This document shows, one piece after another, positions 18,089 through 24,520 of a stretch of 36,914 bases of DNA. Position 1 is the stretch's first letter, and each line of letters begins with the position of its first letter. The translations under genes were made by a program, and so were the position numbers. This stretch comes from Desulfosporosinus sp. BRH_c37. Its GTDB lineage: Bacteria > Bacillota > Desulfitobacteriia > Desulfitobacteriales > Desulfitobacteriaceae. The stretch covers positions 1 through 36,914 of the forward strand of contig LOEW01000202.1 in the NCBI GenBank assembly GCA_001516045.1, read 5' to 3'. The notes beneath the pieces were generated by a model. The model saw only the letters and a list, made by a program, of their open reading frames with translations. It ran no database searches and was not told the origin of the DNA.

Positions 18089-20176
18089 TCACTCGTTCCA
18101 ATAGTTTTTTCGTATTGCCAATATAATTCCATCATCATCTAATGTTCCCCCGCTCAAGCGGCGGGCTTCTTGTCCAATTAGATCAGCGATGTCTTGAGAT
18201 TTTTCGATAGTAGTTTTCTCCAGAAAATCCCCGATCCAATCCGTCCCATCTTTTAAAACGTCTTGTACCCCATCCGTCAATAATATTAACGTTTCTCCGC
18301 TCTGCATCTCCACCTCAATAACTGGTATATCTATCTGGTTTAAGATGCCCGCTGGAAGGCTAGATGATGCAAAAGATTTCACACCATCGTGGCCGATCAG
18401 ATAGGAGGCAGACGCTCCCACTTTAACTAATTTGATATTAGCAGATTCTAAATCTAGAATTGCCATATCAATAGTTACGAAGCTTTCTTCTGGGGAACGC
18501 AGTACCAGGATCGAGTTTAGGGCTTGAATCGCCCCTTCAGGTTCAAACCCCGTCGTAAGAAGTTGCTCGAGGAGGGTCAATGCAGTAGCACTCATCCTAG
18601 AAGCATTTTCCCCCACACCCATTCCATCACTTAGAATAAAGGCATGCTGGGTTGTCGAAAATGCTATAGAAGCATAGTTATCTCCACTCATTCCGTTACC
18701 AGTTTTCGTAAAAGTAGTTACACCCACATCAAGAAAGTGGCGGCGGCGACGCGCTAAATTTGATGGTTTTACTACCTCCCAGTTATGCTGTGTATGAAGT
18801 TCTTTGGCAAGATTCCCGATGACCTGCGAAACGTTGAGAAACTGACGAGACAAAGCCTCTTGATTGAGAAGCAGACGACGACGCCATGTCTCTTGGCTTT
18901 TCTCTTGTTCAACTATAAATTGCACGCCTAATAACATTTCCTTTAGTCGTCCGCAATGACGTTTCCACTCGATCGGAAGAGTCTGTAATTTGATATCAGT
19001 TTCATTCTCAACCAAGCTGAAAAGTTCAAAGAAAATATGATAAGTTTTATAAAATTCTCGATTCCAACAGGCATCCATGGTTGGGCATGAATAACACACC
19101 CGCTCAACCAAAACATTCATAAGTTCAGGAACTTCTGGACGCATCTCAAAAGATTCTGCCTCAGCCGCTTGATAGCTAAGCGCAATTTGATCAAAAATTT
19201 CTGCCAATGCCTTCACCTTGGAAACAGTGGTTTCTACTTCAGGAATCGCCTTAGGTTTTAAAAAATTCCTTTGGGGAGTTGCACCCGGCCAGAGCAGAAA
19301 GAGAAATAAACCAATTGTAGCGGAAATGAGTTGAGTATATATTGCATCTTGTCTCAAAAAAACTGTTAGCATCAGCATAACAGCAATAAAAGCCGTTCCT
19401 ATTCCTAATTTGCCTAACCGTCGAAATGCACCTGTACAAAAGCCAGCTAAACCGTAAATCCCAGCATCCATTAAATTTTGAGTATTTATAGAGGTTAACT
19501 GAGGCATAAAACCCAATATTGCTCCAACACCCGCTGAAGTCCCAGCTCCATACCGTTCCGAAACAAATAAAACGAAAAAACTTAATAAAACCACCGAGAG
19601 ATTTATCTCCATTACTTGTACACCTTGGAGACCACTAATCAAACCGATAAGAATAAAAAGCCAGGCAATTCCTTGTTCACGCTGGAATTCGCCCCTCCAA
19701 ATAGCCTCCTGATGACACATAGCATACCAAAAAATACTCGCGAACCCTCCAGTTAGCACACTATATAGGCAGACTGAGGAAATTACATAAAGATCGGGCT
19801 TTGCTAAGCTTATAGCTAGAGAAGAAATGAGAGCTACCAGCAAACTTGTTAAGGTAATCAAATATATCCCCTTATTCTTTTTTTTGCGCAAACTGGGTAC
19901 AATCACCGTCAAGGCTACTAACATAACCATAACTTGTAAGACAAAGGATACATCACCCAGTGAAATCACTCCAATGAGAATACCAAGGATACCAAATACT
20001 GTCCCACTCTCTCCTCTCATAAGCAAGGCTGCCCCGAACGCAACTCCGAAGGGATGAAACCCCAAAATGCCCCCCCGCGCCAACAAGCCTCCCAATAACA
20101 ACGGAAGAAACGTACTTTCGATTGAAATCTTGCTTCGCAGTCCCTGATCTAATTTCAACGTTGCCCATTCTGCCAT
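18089..20176 (-). CDS. spoIIE: Stage II sporulation protein E (membrane PP2C phosphatase)
   Basis: SpoIIE dephosphorylates the anti-anti-sigma factor SpoIIAA to release sigma-F in the forespore and also acts at the polar septum. The N-terminal half (to about residue 310) is a run of hydrophobic segments, consistent with roughly ten membrane helices. A cytoplasmic linker follows. From about residue 490 a PP2C domain carries GNGMSGDNY, ILSDGMGVGENA, ILLTDGVQD and LDDDGIILA, which hold the metal-binding aspartates. At 695 residues from ATG 20176 (AGAGGTGAT site) it is shorter than the roughly 827-residue Bacillus protein, mainly in the linker and membrane part. It follows the S1-protein gene, as in Bacillus. 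Confidence 0.94.
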   Translation of the reverse strand: MAEWATLKLDQGLRSKISIESTFLPLLLGGLLARGGILGFHPFGVAFGAALLMRGESGTVFGILGILIGVISLGDVSFVLQVMVMLVALTVIVPSLRKKKNKGIYLITLTSLLVALISSLAISLAKPDLYVISSVCLYSVLTGGFASIFWYAMCHQEAIWRGEFQREQGIAWLFILIGLISGLQGVQVMEINLSVVLLSFFVLFVSERYGAGTSAGVGAILGFMPQLTSINTQNLMDAGIYGLAGFCTGAFRRLGKLGIGTAFIAVMLMLTVFLRQDAIYTQLISATIGLFLFLLWPGATPQRNFLKPKAIPEVETTVSKVKALAEIFDQIALSYQAAEAESFEMRPEVPELMNVLVERVCYSCPTMDACWNREFYKTYHIFFELFSLVENETDIKLQTLPIEWKRHCGRLKEMLLGVQFIVEQEKSQETWRRRLLLNQEALSRQFLNVSQVIGNLAKELHTQHNWEVVKPSNLARRRRHFLDVGVTTFTKTGNGMSGDNYASIAFSTTQHAFILSDGMGVGENASRMSATALTLLEQLLTTGFEPEGAIQALNSILVLRSPEESFVTIDMAILDLESANIKLVKVGASASYLIGHDGVKSFASSSLPAGILNQIDIPVIEVEMQSGETLILLTDGVQDVLKDGTDWIGDFLEKTTIEKSQDIADLIGQEARRLSGGTLDDDGIILAIRKNYWNE

Positions 20177-20206
20177 AATATCACCTCTCACCCATTTTAT
20201 GGTAAC

Positions 20207-20271
20207 ATTATAGCCTACTAAGATGGCAAAGCTTGTCTAGTAAAGTCACTTATACACAACAACTTTCGACG
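20207..20271 (-). promoter_or_regulatory. Candidate spoIIE promoter with one Spo0A-box-like site
   Basis: On the minus strand TATAAT (20212-20207) lies 30 bases upstream of the spoIIE ATG. No good -35 sits 17 bases before it, which is expected for promoters that need Spo0A. CGTCGAA (20271-20265) differs at one base from the 0A box TGTCGAA and is centred about 65 bases upstream of the predicted start. Bacillus spoIIE is Spo0A- and sigma-A-dependent, so the arrangement fits. A single box is weak evidence. Confidence 0.35.
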
Positions 20272-20374
20272 TGGTTCATAATCAATCTCTTTATACTGTA
20301 GTATTAACCCCATGGCTCTCTTAAATGTAACGGCATTTTCATAAAAGAAACTTAATTAGTAAAACCTTTCTGAC

Positions 20375-20404
20375 AAAAAAATAAATAACCGCCTTACGGC
20401 GGTT
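20375..20404 (-). terminator. Intrinsic terminator after the S1-domain gene
   Basis: On the minus strand AACCGCC-GTAA-GGCGGTT (20404-20387) is followed by ATTTATTTTTTT. It begins six bases after the stop codon and separates the divIC cluster from spoIIE. Confidence 0.85.
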
Positions 20405-20409
20405 ACAAC

Positions 20410-20799
20410 CTAATACCTACTTGAACCTCTGCCTCCACGTTTAGAGTCTGTAGCTCGGCGAAATTCTGTCTGGCGCTCATCACTGTCTTTTATAAACTTA
20501 GCCAACTTATCCTCAAAGGACACAGTTGGAGGAAGACGGCGTTCACGACCCACATTACGAACAGTGGGATTTGCCTGTTTAATTGAAAGTCCGATCTTTC
20601 CTTTTTCATCAACATGAATAACTTTTACTTTAACATGATCCTGTTCCTTTAAATAATCTCGGACGTCCTTGACATAGGCATCAGCAACTTCCGAGATATG
20701 TACGAGACCGGTTACTCTATCCGGCAACTCAATAAATGCTCCGAAGTTCGTGATCCCAGTAACGACTCCTTCAACAATACTGCCAACGTCAATGGCCAT
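20410..20799 (-). CDS. yabR: S1-domain RNA-binding protein (YabR-like)
   Basis: This small cytoplasmic RNA-binding protein has 129 residues. One S1 OB-fold domain spans about 5-75 (GSIVEGVVTGITNFGAFIEL, TGLVHISEVADAYVKDV, KVKVIHVDEKGKIGLSIKQA). A basic tail rich in Arg, Ser and Gly follows and ends RGGRGSSRY. The position between divIC and spoIIE and the length match Bacillus YabR. The cellular role is unclear; S1-domain proteins of this size are often linked to ribosome or mRNA binding. The ATG has an AAGGAGGAG site. Confidence 0.9.
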   Translation of the reverse strand: MAIDVGSIVEGVVTGITNFGAFIELPDRVTGLVHISEVADAYVKDVRDYLKEQDHVKVKVIHVDEKGKIGLSIKQANPTVRNVGRERRLPPTVSFEDKLAKFIKDSDERQTEFRRATDSKRGGRGSSRY

Positions 20800-20899
20800 A
20801 CGAAGTAAACTCCTCCTTGTGATGATCTATCTATACCTAATCTATATTATATGCAGCACATTTCACGCCTGTCAAGGTTAAGAAGACCATTATAGGGTA

Positions 20900-21211
20900 C
20901 TAATTCTTGGGAGATATAAGAATTTCGCCTCGTTTTACGAGTCCTAACTGCTCGCGTGCCAATTTTTCGATAAAACTTGGAGTGTTTAACTGAACAATTT
21001 CAGCTTGAAGATTCTTTTCCTGTTCAAGTAATGTTATCTTTTCCTGATTCAAATGGGCTAATTGTCCATCTACCTGAGAATGAAGTTTCCATATTTGCCA
21101 TGCGGAGCTTCCGACTACAGCGACCACACAGCATAGAATTAATAAAGTCCCGCATCTCAATCGAACCCTCGGCCGGTTTTGACCGTTAATCTTCCGACAA
21201 GCCCTCTTCAT
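20900..21211 (-). CDS. divIC: Septum formation initiator, DivIC/FtsB family
   Basis: This bitopic division protein is expected to join FtsL and DivIB/FtsQ at the septum. Of 103 residues, about 1-20 are basic and cytoplasmic, 21-41 are the membrane helix (LRCGTLLILCCVVAVVGSSAW) and 45-80 are an external coiled coil. The C terminus FIEKLAREQLGLVKRGEILI is the family signature. It overlaps the upstream HTH gene by 26 bases, with GAGAGGA before the ATG. The location downstream of yabP-yabQ is as in Bacillus. Confidence 0.92.
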   Translation of the reverse strand: MKRACRKINGQNRPRVRLRCGTLLILCCVVAVVGSSAWQIWKLHSQVDGQLAHLNQEKITLLEQEKNLQAEIVQLNTPSFIEKLAREQLGLVKRGEILISPKN

Positions 21212-21428
21212 CCAGTTCCTCTCCCCCTAAGCCAAGCTCACCGCCCGGAATAATACAAACAATTTCATACCCTTTGCTTCTTGCACGGGTTAATAAAGTT
21301 GCCACAGAACTTTGACTAAGATGGAGTTGTTTGGCAATGTTTTCAAAGGATTTCCCACTTTCTTTGAGAATCACTGCTTGGCGTTCCCGAAAACTTAGTT
21401 TTTCCAAACCCCGAATTTCTATTTGCAC
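21186..21428 (-). CDS. Small sigma-70 region 4-like helix-turn-helix protein
   Basis: From GTG 21428 (AAGGGTG upstream) this encodes 80 residues. Residues about 8-50 (LEKLSFRERQAVILKESGKSFENIAKQL..SQSSVATLLTRARSK) have the layout of a sigma factor region 4 or LuxR-type helix-turn-helix: an RERQAV helix, then the turn, then a recognition helix with Ser and Arg. The C terminus is acidic and glycine-rich (GGEELDEEGLSED). No region 2 is present, so it cannot act as a sigma factor alone. It overlaps divIC by 26 bases. It is not part of the Bacillus version of this cluster. Function unknown: possibly a small regulator of the sporulation-division operon. Confidence 0.7.
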   Translation of the reverse strand: MQIEIRGLEKLSFRERQAVILKESGKSFENIAKQLHLSQSSVATLLTRARSKGYEIVCIIPGGELGLGGEELDEEGLSED

Positions 21429-21577
21429 TGCGGCACACCCTTGCTGAAAAGTTATACACATGTGTGGATAATATGTGGACAAATTGCCTACAAAGCAAGG
21501 ACAAAGCAGGGACAAAATTATTAAGACGACTCCATTATAGCTATTCTACATTAGGTAATCAATCCCTGTTTAAAAAT

Positions 21578-22072
21578 TCACCCATTAGTCCTAGGTGGCT
21601 TAAGACTATTCCACCACCCTTTCAGCCTCTTTTTAAGATACATAATTAGCTCATGAAGGAAAAGCTCTATGATCCGATAGAGAAGCATGCTAAACCATTT
21701 CAGTATCATATAGGGCGGTCTCATAAAAAGAACAAGTCCCCTAATTGGAATCTTTATCCCACTGAGGATAAGTCCTATAAGGTAATTTGTAACCCGATAT
21801 AATTTAAAATAGAAGCGTACGGAAAAACGGCTCAATACCCTTAAATATAGGATTAACCCCAGCAAGCTACCCCAAACAATATAAAAACGAAATGCTAAAG
21901 CATTTGCCCTTTCAAAAAAAAGGAAAAGAATATACAGGGCAACCAGCGAAAAGAGTAGATCTCCTATAAAAGTCAAAACTTGGCCCCAGCCTTGCCAACG
22001 TCTAAAAGAGCGGTAAAAGTCAAAAACTAATCCAACAGAAGCCCCAGCCACAATCACCCAAAAAAGCGTCAC
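21578..22072 (-). CDS. yabQ: Spore cortex biosynthesis protein YabQ
   Basis: YabQ is an outer-forespore membrane protein needed for spore cortex formation in Bacillus. The sequence shows four or five hydrophobic segments (about 2-14, 34-54, 60-76, 94-112 and 120-138) and the typical GxxxGxxFDxYRxFRR start. Its place after yabP confirms the family. The only usual start codon is GTG 22072, but GGAGG lies 19 bases upstream, too far. An ATC codon at 22084, in frame and seven bases after GGAGG, would add ISEL. The real start may therefore be non-canonical. Confidence 0.87.
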   Translation of the reverse strand: MTLFWVIVAGASVGLVFDFYRSFRRWQGWGQVLTFIGDLLFSLVALYILFLFFERANALAFRFYIVWGSLLGLILYLRVLSRFSVRFYFKLYRVTNYLIGLILSGIKIPIRGLVLFMRPPYMILKWFSMLLYRIIELFLHELIMYLKKRLKGWWNSLKPPRTNG

Positions 22073-22120
22073 AAGTTCTGAGATTGTTCTTCCTCCTCTC
22101 TTCTGGTGCTGTAGGCCTAT

Positions 22121-22399
22121 TCATCGAAAAATTCGATTCATTAATCCTTGACGAGAGCCACTGCTCGTATTTCGATGATAGATTAATGCTCCGACATGGC
22201 CTTCAAGATCAATCAGGCCGTCATCAAGATTAAGCAATTTGATGCCTAGCCGTTCCCCTTTGATACTTAATATCCCGAGTTCAGTTTCAAGAACAATTTC
22301 CCTAGGGTCAAAGGACTGTACCTTCTGTACTCCTGTCAATGCAATTTGTTCTCGATTTTCCATGACAAGGCGATGTCCTTTGCCAACTTTGTCCGCCAT
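22121..22399 (-). CDS. yabP: Sporulation protein YabP
   Basis: The 92 residues match the YabP/YqfC family: HRLVMENREQIALTGVQKVQSFDP then ETELGILSIKGERLGIKLLNLDDGLIDLEGHV. YabP is needed for cortex formation in Bacillus, is made under sigma-E and localises around the forespore. The family has a beta-rich fold with no known enzymatic motif. The ATG follows AGGGGGATGGGG. The gap to yabQ is 48 bases. Upstream, instead of rqcP, there is 1.4 kb of repeats and relics, so yabP needs its own promoter, which I could not identify. Confidence 0.92.
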   Translation of the reverse strand: MADKVGKGHRLVMENREQIALTGVQKVQSFDPREIVLETELGILSIKGERLGIKLLNLDDGLIDLEGHVGALIYHRNTSSGSRQGLMNRIFR

Positions 22400-22504
22400 G
22401 CCCCATCCCCCTAACTCTTTTTCTTCTTAAACCCTATTCAGGTTGCACGTCCTTTAGAAGTGAGTCAGTGTCTTAGTACGGTCGGGAGGAAGTGTCTTAA
22501 CCCG

Positions 22505-22766
22505 TTCGCACACATTCCATCGCTATTCGCTTGGTGATGGAGCTAAAACGCAAACCTCTGGGCTTCCTGCATGTGAACCAATGCGTTTCTTAACGCTTCA
22601 TCACCTGCGTTCATTGACGCGATTCCTCTCTCCGTGCTCTCTAAGTTAAGAAACTTCCTCTGGCTTGGGTCTCAGGAGGTTAGAACGACGACGGGAGCTC
22701 TGGGGGCTGTTTGCGTTAATGACGCAAAAGCGCGGTGGGAAGCAGGGGGACGGTTCTCTTGCTTCC
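22505..22766. repeat. Structured dispersed repeat, copy B
   Basis: This aligns with 6784-7039. P1 is 22533-22543 with 22595-22605 (GGTGATGGAGC / GCTTCATCACC, one G-T). P2 is AAACGCA 22546-22552 with TGCGTTT 22582-22588. The distal hairpin is TTTGCGT 22710-22716 with ACGCAAA 22722-22728. It ends with a hairpin GGAAGCA (22738-22744) / TGCTTCC (22760-22766) whose loop contains GGGGGACGGTTCT. P1 differs from copy A at six positions, four of them fully compensated. There is no coding potential. Confidence 0.75.
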
Positions 22767-22819
22767 TTTTGTGCAAGTTTGGGAGCAGCTCTTTGATTTC
22801 ATATATACGCAAATAAATG

Positions 22820-22848
22820 TTTACGTACGTATGAATAATGCGTATGAT
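22820..22848 (+). promoter_or_regulatory. Sigma-A-like promoter of the hicAB relic
   Basis: TTTACG (22820-22825) and TATGAT (22843-22848) are 17 bases apart. GAGGG and the hicA ATG (22866) follow. It may still fire even though the genes downstream are broken. Confidence 0.5.
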
Positions 22849-22865
22849 ATTGACAGAGGGCGGCG

Positions 22866-23056
22866 ATGAAAACAATGAAGCTTCGGGAAGTACTTAAGCT
22901 TCTGAATAAGGATGGATGGATAGTGAAAGATGCGAAAGGCTCACACAATCAACTTACACACCCGACAAAATCGGGTTGGTAACATTGCCGAACCACAAAT
23001 GAGACATACCTCCAGGCACACTTAATAGTATTTGGAGGCAGGCAGGGATGAAATAA
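22866..23056 (+). pseudogene. hicA: Broken hicA toxin gene
   Basis: HicA is a small mRNA-cleaving toxin with a double-stranded-RNA-binding fold. From ATG 22866 (GAGGG five bases upstream) the frame gives 38 residues: a VLKLLNKDGW helix, then KGSHNQLTHPTK with the catalytic-type histidine in GSHxQ, then a stop at 22980-22982. In another frame from 22976 the sequence continues LVTLPNHK, hits TGA at 23000-23002 and resumes DIPPGTLNSIWRQAG to a stop at 23054-23056, which is the normal HicA C terminus. So one base is lost near 22975 and one sense codon has become TGA. The catalytic half is intact, but the protein is very likely dead. Confidence 0.8.
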
Positions 23057-23115
23057 ACCCTGTATCCTGCCTAACGATATATTTATAACTAATAAATGAT
23101 GATGGAGGGATTAAC

Positions 23116-23232
23116 TTGCGCAAAGCAACTTATTTTGCAGTGTTTGAACCGTCAACCGAAGGAACATTTGGCGTATATTTCCCTGATTTGCCAGGATGTA
23201 TTTCTGCGTTCAATCGAACCTTTAAGGCCTGA
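23116..23232 (+). pseudogene. hicB: Truncated hicB antitoxin gene
   Basis: From TTG 23116, with GGAGG seven bases upstream, 38 residues are readable. They include FAVFEPSTEGTFGVYFPDLP and GCIS, the classic N-terminal RNase H-like half of HicB. After residue 32 the similarity ends and a stop follows at 23230-23232. The C-terminal DNA-binding half is absent. The break coincides with the edge of another coding relic on the opposite strand (23209-23315), so an insertion or deletion probably cut the gene. It lies 59 bases after the hicA relic, the usual hicA-hicB order. Confidence 0.78.
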
Positions 23233-23315
23233 CAAAGCCTGAAGAAAACGCTCTTCTTTCAAAGCGTCCATGGCCTTCTCCTTGCGTTCCCGTCCTATCC
23301 TCACCCCTGATAGAA
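23209..23315 (-). pseudogene. Unrecognised coding relic, possibly a transposase end
   Basis: On the minus strand an open stretch reads as a charged helical peptide (GRERKEKAMDALKEERFLQ, then ALSGLKGSIER), without a start or stop of its own. An upstream stretch in another frame (EVLKSANLDSIRG) may be its frameshifted continuation. I cannot assign a family. The helical, charged composition and its position at the hicB break would suit the remains of an insertion sequence. It could also be chance. Confidence 0.2.
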
Positions 23316-23404
23316 TCAAGGTTTGCGGATTTGAGAACCTCTAAAAAAAAGAAAAACCTGGGTTAATTAGGCCTAGGTCAGACGAAAGTCGGGTTAGAGT
23401 ATGT

Positions 23405-23575
23405 TAATGCTTTATTGTGTTAATTGACGCATATGTGCTTTATGTGCTCTCTGAGCTGAGAAACTCCCTCTGGCTTAGTTCTAGACGAGCGCTAGGATCT
23501 AAGGGTTTCTGGCACAATTTGGGGCCATCTGGTGCTGTTTTGCTCTTGGACACAAATACGGCTTGCTTTACTCAC
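23405..23575. repeat. Structured dispersed repeat, degenerate copy C
   Basis: The middle part (about 23430-23485: TTGACGC..GTGCTCTCTGAGCTGAGAAACTCCCTCTGGCTTAG) aligns with 6891-6945 and 22613-22670. The 5' nested-stem domain is missing. The 3' part is only loosely similar, ending in GGACACAAATACGG where the other copies have GGGACGGTTCT. It lies directly upstream of module Y, as copy A does. Confidence 0.55.
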
Positions 23576-23629
23576 TAGCAAAGATTCTCCTCAACCGTAA
23601 ACCTCCCCTCGTCGTAACCAAGTGTCAAC

Positions 23630-23745
23630 CAAGCCAATGAATGAAATTAAATTGCAAAGAAACCATCAAGCCAACCACAAAGAATCACTTCCTGAAGCTT
23701 TGGTGAACGTGCAATTACATTTACATTCATCCAATTTCATTTCCG
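23630..23745. repeat. Module Y repeat, copy 2
   Basis: Bases 23637-23711 match 7066-7140 at 67 of 75 positions by eye. The flanking ATGAATGAAAT and ACATTCATCC keep part of the inverted-repeat ends. The 25-codon frame seen in copy 1 is open here and continues to about 23834 because its stop codon has become CAA. Three of the codon differences are synonymous, too few to argue for coding. Confidence 0.55.
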
Positions 23746-23775
23746 TTCATCCCATCCATCCAGTAAAAACTATTT

Positions 23776-23817
23776 ATAGAAAAAGACAGAGTCTTTTAAG
23801 CTTAAGACTCCGTCTTT
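23776..23817 (-). terminator. Intrinsic terminator overlapping the end of rqcP
   Basis: On the minus strand AAAGACGGAGTCTT / AAGACTCTGTCTTT (23817-23782) is a long stem with one G-T pair and an AGCTT-type loop, followed by TTTTTCTATAAATAG. Its 5' arm encodes the last residues of rqcP, and the stop codon lies in the loop. Confidence 0.75.
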
Positions 23818-24065
23818 CGTTCATCACGAATTAATTCATAGAGGGTTTGCGCTTCATTGGCCTTTACACTGTTCGGAGTTGCCAAAACCTGGACTTCAAG
23901 AACATGATTCCCTATCTCTAGGGTGATACGGTCTCCAATCTTGACTTCTGCTGAGGGTTTAACTACCCGTCCGTTTATTCCGATCTTTTCCCCAACACAG
24001 ACATCTTTGGCAACCGTACGTCGCTTAATCAGTCGAGAAACTTTTAAGTATTTATCGATTCGCAT
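23802..24065 (-). CDS. rqcP: S4-domain RNA-binding protein RqcP (YabO)
   Basis: RqcP works with RqcH in bacterial ribosome-associated quality control, stabilising the P-site tRNA during alanine tailing on stalled 50S subunits. The 87 residues are a single S4 domain: MRIDKYLKVSRLIKRRTVAK (1-20), GEKIGINGRVVKPSAEVKIGD, then a strand with LEVQVL. The ATG follows GGGAAGG. The Bacillus order mazG-rqcP-yabP is kept, except that HU lies before it and about 1.4 kb of accessory DNA lies after it. Confidence 0.93.
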   Translation of the reverse strand: MRIDKYLKVSRLIKRRTVAKDVCVGEKIGINGRVVKPSAEVKIGDRITLEIGNHVLEVQVLATPNSVKANEAQTLYELIRDERKTES

Positions 24066-24095
24066 TTAAGTATATCCTTCCCTTATGTTTCTTGA

Positions 24096-24137
24096 TAAAC
24101 AAAATCAGGTTCCAGAAAGGGCCTGGAACCTGATTTT
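24096..24137 (-). terminator. Intrinsic terminator after the HU gene
   Basis: On the minus strand AAAATCAGGTTCCAG and CTGGAACCTGATTTT (24137-24123 and 24115-24101) form a perfect 15-bp stem with a seven-base loop, followed by GTTTATC. It lies 18 bases after the HU stop and is one of the strongest hairpins in the window. Confidence 0.85.
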
Positions 24138-24155
24138 GAATAATCGTCCGAAGAC

Positions 24156-24431
24156 TCATTTCTGGACTGCGTCTTTAAGAGCCTTTCCTGCCTTGAAGCC
24201 AGGTACCTTAGCCGCTGGAATCAAGATAGTTTCCTTCGTTTGAGGATTTCTTCCCGTCCGTTCTGCACGATCTTTTACTTCGAACGTCCCAAAACCAACC
24301 AATTGGACTTTTTCACTTTGTGCCAAGGACTCCTCGATTGTAGCAAAAACGGCACTAACAGCCTTTTCTGCATCCTTCTTGGACATGTCAGCTTTCTCAG
24401 CAACAGCGCTAACTAATTCAGCCTTATTCAA
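24156..24431 (-). CDS. hup: DNA-binding protein HU
   Basis: HU is a dimeric nucleoid protein that bends DNA. The 91 residues match throughout: [33 protein letters not shown], then the arm [35 protein letters not shown] with the intercalating proline (RNPQT). The start codon is TTG at 24431, with AGGAGGG seven bases upstream; no ATG alternative exists. TTG may damp translation of an abundant protein. The gene has its own promoter candidate and a strong terminator, so it is probably expressed apart from mazG and rqcP. Confidence 0.96.
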   Translation of the reverse strand: MNKAELVSAVAEKADMSKKDAEKAVSAVFATIEESLAQSEKVQLVGFGTFEVKDRAERTGRNPQTKETILIPAAKVPGFKAGKALKDAVQK

Positions 24432-24463
24432 AATAGTCCCTCCTAATAACTGATCTTATCACG

Positions 24464-24492
24464 ATTATTTATATTTCGCGATAAATGATCAA
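24464..24492 (-). promoter_or_regulatory. Candidate sigma-A promoter of the HU gene
   Basis: On the minus strand TTGATC (24492-24487) and AATAAT (24469-24464) are 17 bases apart. The HU ribosome site follows about 20 bases later. Both hexamers are imperfect but well spaced, in a 89-base gap after mazG. Confidence 0.45.
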
Positions 24493-24520
24493 TCTCCTGC
24501 TTTTTTAATTTATCTTAGAT

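Noticed and set aside
22810..22875. TTGACA at 22850 as the hicA promoter -35
   Set aside because: A -10 would have to lie inside hicA after its ATG. The TTTACG/TATGAT pair upstream fits better.
23622..23834. A 70-codon plus-strand frame ending in the rqcP terminator
   Set aside because: It consists of module Y repeat plus antisense terminator sequence and has no ribosome site. The matching frame in the other copy stops after 25 codons.
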